The notes under the pieces were generated by a model. That model did not search any database, was not told where the DNA came from, and saw nothing but the letters and a program-made list of their open reading frames with translations. From assembly GCA_052389435.1 (NCBI GenBank), contig JBQTIB010000094.1, positions 1-64,000 of the forward strand: DNA of 64,000 bases, given 5' to 3'. A program made the position numbers and the translations under genes. The DNA is from JBQTKD01 sp052389435. GTDB lineage: Bacteria > Actinomycetota > Actinomycetes > Sporichthyales > Sporichthyaceae. Shown piece after piece: positions 43,051 to 49,737 of this stretch (positions are counted from its first letter, which is position 1; each line of letters starts with the position of its first letter).

Positions 43051-43836
43051 GTGCCCGAGGGCGACACCGTCTGGCTGGCGTGCAGGCGCCTGAACGACGC
43101 CCTCGCGGGGAAGCGACTGACCGGATCGGAGTTTCGCGCTCCGCAGTACGCCGCGGTGGACCTCGCCGGAGCCACGGTCCTGGAGGTCGTCTCCCTCGGC
43201 AAGCACCAGCTGTTTCGTTTCGACACCGGCCAGACGCTGCACACGCACTTCCGCATGGACGGAACCTGGCACCTGTATCCGCTGGCCGCGACCCCGCACG
43301 GCGGCCCGGACTTCCAGATCCGCGTGATCCTGACGACGCAGGCCACCAAGGCGATCGGCTATCGCCTGCCCGTGATCGACATCGTCGACACGATCGCCGA
43401 GGACACCGTGGTCGGTCACGTCGGGCCGGACCTGCTCGGGCCCACGTGGGACGCCGACGAGGCGCTGCGACGTCTGCGCTCCGAGCCCGGTCGCACGATC
43501 GGCGAGGCACTGCTCGACCAGCGCAACCTCGCCGGCATCGGCACGCTCTACCGCGCGGAAACGCTGTTCCTGTCGGGGGTTCACCCCCGCACGCCGGTCT
43601 GCGACGTGCCGAACCTCGACCGGATCGTCGACCGTGCGCAACGCCTGCTGCTGGCCAACCGGGACCGACCGGAGCAGTCCACCACCGGCGACACCCGCCG
43701 CGGGCGGGACAAGTGGGTGTTCGAGCGGGCCAGGCAGCCCTGCCGTCGCTGCGGCGCACGCATTCAGACCGAGGAGTTCGGCCCGAGCGGCCAGGAGCGG
43801 CGGAGCTTTTGGTGTCCGCGCTGCCAACCGGCCTAG
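43051..43836 (+). CDS. Fpg/Nei family DNA glycosylase (endonuclease VIII, Nei2-like)
   Basis: A 261-residue bifunctional glycosylase/AP lyase for oxidised bases. The catalytic N-terminus after fMet is Pro2-Glu3-Gly-Asp, fixing the start at GTG 43051, which has GGAGG eight bases upstream. An upstream in-frame GTG at 43021 would bury the nucleophilic proline and is rejected. Further motifs are THFRMDGTWHLY, DQRNLAGIGTLYRAETLF (helix-two-turn-helix) and a C-terminal zinc finger CRRCG...WCPRC with the DNA-intercalating arginine in QERRSFWC. It sits directly after lhr, forming a likely repair pair. Confidence 0.92.
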   Translation: MPEGDTVWLACRRLNDALAGKRLTGSEFRAPQYAAVDLAGATVLEVVSLGKHQLFRFDTGQTLHTHFRMDGTWHLYPLAATPHGGPDFQIRVILTTQATKAIGYRLPVIDIVDTIAEDTVVGHVGPDLLGPTWDADEALRRLRSEPGRTIGEALLDQRNLAGIGTLYRAETLFLSGVHPRTPVCDVPNLDRIVDRAQRLLLANRDRPEQSTTGDTRRGRDKWVFERARQPCRRCGARIQTEEFGPSGQERRSFWCPRCQPA

Positions 43837-43874
43837 CCCAGGACGCGGCGCGCCAGCGCCCTCGGGCCCCCGGC

Positions 43875-44501
43875 ATGCCCGAGAATCGGGCGGTGTTCCG
43901 AATCCGGGGCGTGGCGGCGGTTGCCGCAACGCTCGTCCTGCTGGCCGCCTGCGGCGGTGAAGATCGGCCTTCCTTCGACGAGCTCCCGCTGTTGACGGCG
44001 CCGCCGATCGAGACGCCCGCAGCGGCGCCCACCGACGCGTTCTCCCCGAGTCCCACACCGACGGACCCGAGCGGTTTGCCGACGCCCACGGCGACGCTCG
44101 GCGCAACAGCCGAACCCACCGGCACGCTCGCCGACGGACGGCACCCGGTCTACCTCACGGCGGTGGACGTCGCCGTCGGCACGATCACCGTCGACGTCGT
44201 GCAGTTCTTCACCGGCACGGCGGCTACGCAGGCGGCCACCGAGGACCGAGCCGCCCAGATCCCCCCGCCCAACGAGATCTGGCTTCGCAACCGAAGCACA
44301 GTGCTGCGGACGCTGCCGATCTCCGGCTCGGCCCCGATCACCGTGAACACGCTGTCCGCCGAGGAGACGGGGAACTCCCGCAAGAACCTCGAGGTCACCC
44401 TGCAGAAGCTCGCCGCCTACCCGAGCCTGGAGGCTCGACTGTTCTACGTCACGGTGTCCGGCGGCATCGTCGTCGCGCTCCGGGAGCAGTACCTGCCCTG
44501 A
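43875..44501 (+). CDS. putative lipoprotein, unknown function
   Basis: A 208-residue predicted lipoprotein. The hydrophobic signal ends in the lipobox LAAC (Cys26). A long Pro/Thr/Ser-rich linker (~28-90) follows, then a ~110-residue domain (PVYLTAVDVAVGTITVDVVQFF, EIWLRNRSTVLRTLPI, KLAAYPSLEARLFYVTV) of alternating beta-strands and helices. I do not recognise the family. It would be attached outside the membrane with the domain displayed on the flexible stalk. The ATG at 43875 is used; its stop is inside a short palindrome shared with dps. Confidence 0.75.
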   Translation: MPENRAVFRIRGVAAVAATLVLLAACGGEDRPSFDELPLLTAPPIETPAAAPTDAFSPSPTPTDPSGLPTPTATLGATAEPTGTLADGRHPVYLTAVDVAVGTITVDVVQFFTGTAATQAATEDRAAQIPPPNEIWLRNRSTVLRTLPISGSAPITVNTLSAEETGNSRKNLEVTLQKLAAYPSLEARLFYVTVSGGIVVALREQYLP

Positions 44502-44513
44502 CGCAGCGTCAGG
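44497..44513. repeat. 17-bp palindrome at convergent stops
   Basis: CCTGACGC-A-GCGTCAGG contains both the TGA of the lipoprotein gene and, on the other strand, the TGA of dps. It could act as a minimal terminator or as a protein site. The inner 15 bases, CTGACGC-N-GCGTCAG, recur inside the sigma factor gene at 19504-19518. Confidence 0.6.
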
Positions 44514-44994
44514 ATTGAACCGGCGTGACATTTTCGGCCTGCCACATCCACCAGGCCTTCTCCAGGTCTGCGGTGATCGAGATCAGCAGGTCCTGACTGA
44601 CGGGATCGGGCTCGTCGGTGTCCTTGATCCGGGTGCGCAGGCGTTCGACGATGCTGCCGTGGATCTCCACGAACGCCGCGACGACCGCATCGTCCGCCAC
44701 CCATCCTGGCTGCACCTGTGGGACTCCGGACTCCTCGGCGATGGTGGCGGCCCGCCCGTCCGCGGGCACGCCGATCGCCACGCAGCGCTCGGCGACCGCG
44801 TCGGAGTGGTTCCGGGCGATTGCCACGACCTCGTCGAGTTGCAGGTGCACCGAGCGAAACCGCGGGCCGACCAGGTTCCAGTGCGCCTGCTTGGCGAGAA
44901 GCGCGAGGTCGATCAGGTCGACGAGCGTTCCCTGCAACGCCTCGGCGACGATCTTCTGATCGGCTTCGTTCAGCGGACTGCGGTGGTTGGACAT
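44509..44994 (-). CDS. dps: Dps-family DNA-protecting ferritin-like protein
   Basis: A 161-residue Dps. The ferroxidase-centre motif AKQAHWNLVGPRFRSVHLQLDE (His and Asp/Glu ligands at the dimer interface) is intact, and the four-helix length is standard. Dps oxidises and stores iron with H2O2 and shields DNA in stationary phase. The N-terminal tail is short (MSNHRSPLNEADQK), so DNA binding may be weak. The ATG at 44994 has GGAG five bases upstream. A 61-base gap separates it from a small membrane-protein gene upstream, possibly co-transcribed. Confidence 0.93.
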   Translation of the reverse strand: MSNHRSPLNEADQKIVAEALQGTLVDLIDLALLAKQAHWNLVGPRFRSVHLQLDEVVAIARNHSDAVAERCVAIGVPADGRAATIAEESGVPQVQPGWVADDAVVAAFVEIHGSIVERLRTRIKDTDEPDPVSQDLLISITADLEKAWWMWQAENVTPVQS

Positions 44995-45055
44995 CTGCTC
45001 TCCAAGAGTCGGGTAGTTCTGGCGCTCCCCTGCGCGCCCGGACGCAAACCGACCG

Positions 45056-45238
45056 TCAGCCGTGTTCGTCGTGACGTGCCTGGGCGCGGCGCAGACCTTC
45101 GGCGCCCTCCTGCCCGATGCGTTCGGCGTGTTCGCGGCTGATGGTGTTGCGGGTCTTGCGCCCGTTCAGGGCGATGAACAGCACCATTGCGAGTACGCCT
45201 GCAGCGAGGGCGATGACCAGGAGTAGGTCGGCAGACAT
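45056..45238 (-). CDS. small single-helix membrane protein
   Basis: A 60-residue protein with one N-terminal helix (LLLVIALAAGVLAMVLFIAL) and a cytoplasmic charged tail (NGRKTRNTISREHAERIGQEG). The ATG at 45238 has GAAGGA six bases upstream, which strongly supports translation. The family is not recognised. It lies between clgR and dps on the same strand and could be co-regulated with either. Confidence 0.72.
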   Translation of the reverse strand: MSADLLLVIALAAGVLAMVLFIALNGRKTRNTISREHAERIGQEGAEGLRRAQARHDEHG

Positions 45239-45319
45239 GGGTGTTCCTTCCGTCGGGGTACGACGGGCAACTACCCGGAAAGCAGGCGAGGACTCGAAAA
45301 GGGCCGACGGAGGACGGCG

Positions 45320-45637
45320 CTAGGCCGCGACGACGACCTCGGCGGCCGAGTCCGTGACGGGAGCGGCGACCGGTTCGAGCGCGAGAACGTTGCCGGAGGC
45401 GAGCTCTGCGTGGGCCAGTTGGTCTGCGACGTCGCGCATCAACTCGGACATGCGCACCTCGAGGGCGTCGCAGATGGAGGCGAGCAGCTCGGAGGACGCT
45501 TCCTTCTGTCCGCGTTCGACCTCGGACAGATAGCCCAGCGAGACCCGCGCGGACGCGGAGACCTCGCGCAGCGTCCGGCCCTGCTCCTGCCGGCGGTTTC
45601 GGAGGACGTCGCCCAGCAGGCGTCGCAAGAGCACCAC
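45320..45637 (-). CDS. clgR: ClgR-type XRE family transcriptional regulator
   Basis: A 105-residue helix-turn-helix activator. The DNA-binding domain is LGDVLRNRRQEQGRTLREVS, VSLGYLSEVERGQKEASSEL, LASICDALEVRMSEL, matching ClgR, which in Streptomyces, Corynebacterium and mycobacteria activates clp protease genes and recX. The C-terminus ends in hydrophobic AAEVVVAA. In Streptomyces the Ala-Ala end makes ClgR a Clp substrate, so the same feedback is plausible here. The GTG at 45637 has GAGGAGG six bases upstream. The pgsA-cinA-clgR order is conserved in actinobacteria. Confidence 0.9.
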   Translation of the reverse strand: MVLLRRLLGDVLRNRRQEQGRTLREVSASARVSLGYLSEVERGQKEASSELLASICDALEVRMSELMRDVADQLAHAELASGNVLALEPVAAPVTDSAAEVVVAA

Positions 45638-45717
45638 GGCGAGCCTCCTCGGGTTGACTTCCTCTGTACCGCTGGAACAACCGTACCCCGCAACCTTGCG
45701 CGACGGGGCCCGGACCG

Positions 45718-46968
45718 TTACGTGTTCCCCCGATGGATCCAGGAATCGTGCGGCTCGATCCCCTGCAGACGCCGTCGCACCAGGTCCAAGGCGTGCACGA
45801 CGGACAGGGTGCGGACCAGATCGCGCCGCGGCGGCAGGGCCAGGCGCAGCACCCGGCCGCCCGCGGCGTCGTCGACGGCGACGTAGACCGTGCCCGCTTC
45901 GAGCGGCCCGACCGGGTCCGGTCCGGCCACCCCGGTCGTCGCGACCCCGTGCGTCGCGCCGTACCGCTCGCGGACGCAGCGGGCGAGGGCGAGCGCAACG
46001 TCGGGGTCGACGGGACCGCGGGCGGCGAGGAGCGCGGCGTCGACGCCGAGCGCGGCCTTGGCCTCGGTGGCGTAGACGATCGATCCGCCGACGAACGTGG
46101 CGGAGGCCCCCGAGGGCTCGGTGAGCGCGGCGCCGACCATCCCGCCGGTGAGCGACTCCGCGACGGCGACGGTCCCGCCGGCGGCGGCGAGCAGGCGGTG
46201 CACGACGACGGCGAGGGTGGCGCCGTCGGTGCTGTAGGCGGCGGGCCCTAGCCGTTCCTGCACGGAGGCGGTGGCCGCGGCGACCGCCTCGGGAGTCCCG
46301 GTGAGGCGAACCTGCACGTCGCCGGGGGCCGCGAGGTAGGCGAACGAGACGGTCCCGGCCCGCTCGAGGTCTTCGATGGCCTGCGAGATCGCGGACTCGC
46401 CGGTCAGCGAGACGCGGATCGAGGTCGTGGTCAGCGCGGGTGCGCCGACCTCCTCGGCCAGCCGCGGGACTACGTGCTCGGCGAGCATCGCGTCGAGTTC
46501 GGACGGCACTCCCGGCAGGGCCCACACGACGGCCGAGCCGAGGTCCATCCGCAGCCCGGGCGCGCTGCCGCGCGAGTTCGGAAGGGGCGTGGCGCCCTCG
46601 GGGACGTCGGCCTGACGCAGCGCCACGTCGGGCGCGAGGAGCTTCCAGCCTGCGTACCGCTCGCGGACGGTCTGTTCGAGGTCGGGCCAGCGCCGCAGCG
46701 GCACACCCGCCGCGACGGCCATCGCGTCGCGCGTCAGGTCGTCCCCGGTGGGCCCGAGGCCCCCGCTGCACACCACGACGTCGGCGCGGGCGGCGGCGGC
46801 GTTCAGGGCGGCGACGATTTCGGCGACGTCGTCGCGGACGTCGGTCACGATCTCCAGGCGCAGCCCGATCCCGCCGAGGGCGTCGGCCACGCGGCCCACG
46901 TTCGAGTTGAGCACCAGGCCGGAGAGCAGTTCGTCTCCGACGGTGATCAGCTCCACCCGCGGACTCAT
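45718..46968 (-). CDS. cinA: competence/damage-inducible protein CinA (nicotinamide-nucleotide amidase)
   Basis: A 416-residue protein with the two CinA domains. The N-terminal MoCF-like domain begins VELITVGDELLSGLVLNSN and has VVCSGGLGPTGDDLTRDA. The C-terminal PncC amidase domain runs from VAVAESLTGGMVGAALTE through GVATTGVAGPDP. The enzyme recycles NMN and clears oxidised nucleotides. The ATG at 46968 overlaps the pgsA stop (ATGA). The following clgR gene is 80 bases downstream with its own ribosome site. Confidence 0.95.
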   Translation of the reverse strand: MSPRVELITVGDELLSGLVLNSNVGRVADALGGIGLRLEIVTDVRDDVAEIVAALNAAAARADVVVCSGGLGPTGDDLTRDAMAVAAGVPLRRWPDLEQTVRERYAGWKLLAPDVALRQADVPEGATPLPNSRGSAPGLRMDLGSAVVWALPGVPSELDAMLAEHVVPRLAEEVGAPALTTTSIRVSLTGESAISQAIEDLERAGTVSFAYLAAPGDVQVRLTGTPEAVAAATASVQERLGPAAYSTDGATLAVVVHRLLAAAGGTVAVAESLTGGMVGAALTEPSGASATFVGGSIVYATEAKAALGVDAALLAARGPVDPDVALALARCVRERYGATHGVATTGVAGPDPVGPLEAGTVYVAVDDAAGGRVLRLALPPRRDLVRTLSVVHALDLVRRRLQGIEPHDSWIHRGNT

Positions 46969-47564
46969 GCCGGCGCTGCCGCCCGACGCAGCCGCAGCGC
47001 ACGCATGACGTAGTCGGCACCGGTGGCCAGCGCGACGACGACGGCGGCGCTCATCAGGACCACGGCGATGTCGTGACCCACGCCGGTGAACGGAAGGATG
47101 TAGAACCCGGTGCCGAAGCCGAGCAGCATCGTCTTGACCTTGCCGCCGCGGCTGGCCGGGATGACCCCGTGGCGGATGACCCAGAACCGCAGCAGGGTCA
47201 CGCCCACTTCGCGCGCGAGGACCACGATCGTCACGGCCCAGGGCAGGTCGCCCAGGATCGACAGCGAGATCAACGCGGCGCCGGACAGGGCCTTGTCGGC
47301 GATGGGATCGGCGATCTTGCCGAAGTCGGTGACCAGGCCGCGTTTGCGGGCGATCCGCCCGTCGAGGGTGTCGGTGAACGCCGCCACGGCGAACACCGTC
47401 CAGGCAGCCCAGCGCCAGCCGTCGGAGTGCCCACCGTCGGCGAACATCACGACGAGGAAGATCGGGACGAGCAGCAGGCGCAGCAGCGTCAGCGCGTTCG
47501 GCAGGTTGACTGGATTGACCGACGTGCTCGGGTCGCCCAGGTGATCCTGCGTCAGCGTGCTCAC
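46965..47564 (-). CDS. pgsA: CDP-diacylglycerol-glycerol-3-phosphate 3-phosphatidyltransferase
   Basis: A 199-residue membrane enzyme of phosphatidylglycerol synthesis. The CDP-alcohol phosphotransferase motif is complete: D-T-L-D-G-R-I-A-R, then G-K-I-A-D-P-I-A-D. Six helices are predicted (NALTLLRLLLVPIFLVVMF, WTVFAVAAF and others). The ATG at 47564 overlaps the rimO stop, and its own stop overlaps cinA, giving a tight rimO-pgsA-cinA unit. The related PgsA paralogues of actinobacteria make phosphatidylinositol phosphate or cardiolipin, but this gene position is the PGP synthase. Confidence 0.93.
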   Translation of the reverse strand: MSTLTQDHLGDPSTSVNPVNLPNALTLLRLLLVPIFLVVMFADGGHSDGWRWAAWTVFAVAAFTDTLDGRIARKRGLVTDFGKIADPIADKALSGAALISLSILGDLPWAVTIVVLAREVGVTLLRFWVIRHGVIPASRGGKVKTMLLGFGTGFYILPFTGVGHDIAVVLMSAAVVVALATGADYVMRALRLRRAAAPA

Positions 47565-49201
47565 CTCGCCGCAAGGTCGAACGAGGCGCCGGCGGCCTGA
47601 GCCGGCGTCAGTTCATCGAGCCCGTTGGTCGGCGTGGCGACGAGGTCCACGCCCATGTTGCCGATCACCGTCGCCGCGACGAACTCGCCGACGGCGGCGG
47701 TTCCCCCGATCAGGACGACCCCGCCGTCGACTTCGGGCGCCTGGTGCGCGGCGCGGCCCTCCGCACGGGCGGGTCCGAACTGCTCCTCGCCGGGGTACTC
47801 CCCCGGGTCGAGCGTCTCGACGAGCACGTGCAGTCGCTCCCCGATCCGGTCCGCGGCGCGGGCCTCGGTGAGCTCCTCCACCACGCGGCTGAGGCGCTCG
47901 ACGCGGGCGGCCACCTCCTCGGGGTCGAGCTTGCCGTCGAAGGCTGCGGCCTCGGTGCCGTCCTCGTCGGAGTACCCGAACACCCCGACGGTGTCGAGGC
48001 GCCCGGCGATCAGGAAGCCCTCGAGTTCGGCGACGTCGTCCTCGGTCTCCCCGGGGAAACCGACGATGACGTTGGTGCGGATGCCGGCCAGCGGGGCGCG
48101 GGCGCGGATGGCGCCGATGAGGTCGAGGAACTGGCCGGTGTCGCCGAAGCGCTTCATCCGCCGCAGTACTGAGCCCGAGGAGTGCTGGAAGGACAGGTCG
48201 AAGTACGGGACGACGCCGTCGGTGTTGGTGAGCACGTCGATGAGCGAGGGCCGCATCTCCGCGGGCTGCAGGTAGTTCACGCGCACGCGCTCGATGCCGT
48301 CGATTTCCGCGAGCTTGGGCAGCAGGCGCTCGAGCAGGCGCAGGTCCCCGAGGTCCTTGCCGTAGGAGGTCGAGTTCTCCGAAACCAGGACGAGTTCCTT
48401 CACACCCTCGGACGCGAGCCAGGCCGCCTCCTCGAGCACCTCGACCGGCGGGCGGGACAGGAACGCGCCACGGAAGGTGGGGATGGCGCAGAAGGTGCAG
48501 CGCCGGTCGCAGCCCGACGCGAGTTTCAACGGCGCGACCGGGCCGCCGGTGAGCCGCCGACGGACGGGGCGCGGGCCGTTCCCGGGACCGGCCCAGGACT
48601 CGAAGTCCGCGACGGCGCTTCCGCCGGAACGCTCGGAGTGCCCCGGGGTGGCGACGGCCGCGGAGGCGGCGGGGCGCTCGACCGGGGTCAACGGCAGCAG
48701 CGTGCGCCGATCGCGCGGGGTGTGCGCCTGGTGCAGGGCGCCGGCGCGCGCGTCGTGAAGCCGGTCGGAGATCGTGCCGTAGTCGTCGAAGGACAGGATG
48801 CGAGCCTCGGGCAGGGCCTCGGCCAACTCCTTGCCGTACCGCTCGGCGAGGCAGCCGACGGCGACGACCGCGCGGCCCTTGGCGCCGTCGGTGATGTCGG
48901 CGGCGGCGAGCAGGGCGTCGATGCTGTCCTTCTTGGCGGCCTCGACGAAGCCGCAGGTGTTGACGACGATGACGTCGGAGGCCTCGGTGTCCTCCGAGAC
49001 GTTCCAGCCGGCGGCGGCGAGGCGCCCGGCGAGTTCGTCCGAGTCGACCTCGTTGCGCTGGCAGCCCATGGTCACCAGGGACACCGACGGCGGCGCTTCG
49101 ACGATCTGCGGGGCGCCCGTGCCCTCGCGGCCGCGCCTGCGGGATCCGCTACGCCGGCCTGCGGCGTCGGCGGGACGCGCGCGCCGCGGTGGAGGGGTCA
49201 C
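47561..49201 (-). CDS. rimO: ribosomal protein uS12 methylthiotransferase
   Basis: A radical-SAM methylthiotransferase modifying Asp of ribosomal protein S12. The auxiliary-cluster cysteines are in MGCQRNEVDSDEL, VNTCGFVEAAKKDSID and VGCLAERYGKEL. The SAM cluster is GCDRRCTFCAIPTFRG, and a TRAM domain follows. With GTG 49201 the protein is 546 residues, including ~45 Pro/Arg-rich N-terminal residues before the conserved PSVSLVTMGCQ. A TAGGCT hexamer eight bases before that GTG suggests a leaderless start there; I find no better start downstream. A ~50-residue insertion (HTPRDRRTLLPLTPVE region) before the SAM domain is typical of actinobacterial RimO. Confidence 0.93.
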   Translation of the reverse strand: MTPPPRRARPADAAGRRSGSRRRGREGTGAPQIVEAPPSVSLVTMGCQRNEVDSDELAGRLAAAGWNVSEDTEASDVIVVNTCGFVEAAKKDSIDALLAAADITDGAKGRAVVAVGCLAERYGKELAEALPEARILSFDDYGTISDRLHDARAGALHQAHTPRDRRTLLPLTPVERPAASAAVATPGHSERSGGSAVADFESWAGPGNGPRPVRRRLTGGPVAPLKLASGCDRRCTFCAIPTFRGAFLSRPPVEVLEEAAWLASEGVKELVLVSENSTSYGKDLGDLRLLERLLPKLAEIDGIERVRVNYLQPAEMRPSLIDVLTNTDGVVPYFDLSFQHSSGSVLRRMKRFGDTGQFLDLIGAIRARAPLAGIRTNVIVGFPGETEDDVAELEGFLIAGRLDTVGVFGYSDEDGTEAAAFDGKLDPEEVAARVERLSRVVEELTEARAADRIGERLHVLVETLDPGEYPGEEQFGPARAEGRAAHQAPEVDGGVVLIGGTAAVGEFVAATVIGNMGVDLVATPTNGLDELTPAQAAGASFDLAAR

Positions 49202-49260
49202 GAGGGTCCAGCCTACGTTGCCGCTGCCCGCCTCTTCGCACCCGACATGTGCGGTTGCGC

Positions 49261-49737
49261 TCAGCCCAGGACGTGGGCGAACAGCAGGGCGATCGGGTAG
49301 AGGGCCACGATTCCCAGGGCCCAGAGCAGGACGGCCGTCCAGTTCGGCCCGGCGGGCCGCTCCCGAGGCGTGTCCGGAACGACGCGCGGAGCCGTCTCGG
49401 CTGCCTGCCGTGCGTCGAACGCCGCCAGCAACGGCGCGGGATCGACCCCCACCGCACGCGCGATCGCCGCCAGACGACCGCGGGCGAGGACGGCCGGGCC
49501 GCACGCGTCGAAGTCGTCGGCCTCGATCTCCATGATTCGGCCCGCACGGATGTGGGTGCTCTGGGCGACCTCGTAGGCGGTCAACCCCGCCTCCAGGCGA
49601 GCCTCGCGCAGGGCCTGCCCGATCGACTCCCCAGGGGCCAGGTCGATGCAGCGGCCCGCTGAGGGCGCCTCGCCGATGGCGAGGACCGACTCCTCCATCT
49701 CGATGGCCGGCGCCATCTGGCGCGGAAGACTATTCAC
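49261..49737 (-). CDS. RodZ-like helix-turn-helix protein with a C-terminal membrane helix
   Basis: A 158-residue protein. An XRE-type HTH of the RodZ class spans ~38-105 (GQALREARLEAGLTAYEVAQ, STHIRAGRIMEIEADDFDA, YARG-like LARGRLAAIARAVGVDP). A Pro-rich linker follows, then one membrane helix (AVLLWALGIVALYPIALLFA). RodZ links MreB to the wall machinery; the short actinobacterial forms beside ftsK have no proven role. The GTG at 49737 overlaps the ftsK stop; internal ATGs at 49716 and 49698 are possible starts. rimO is 60 bases downstream. Confidence 0.82.
   Translation of the reverse strand: MNSLPRQMAPAIEMEESVLAIGEAPSAGRCIDLAPGESIGQALREARLEAGLTAYEVAQSTHIRAGRIMEIEADDFDACGPAVLARGRLAAIARAVGVDPAPLLAAFDARQAAETAPRVVPDTPRERPAGPNWTAVLLWALGIVALYPIALLFAHVLG

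Noticed and set aside
45638..45717. ClgR autoregulatory site (CGCAA-GG-TTGCG) upstream of clgR
   Set aside because: The inverted repeat spacing does not match the known ClgR box, and a five-base half-site is too short to claim.
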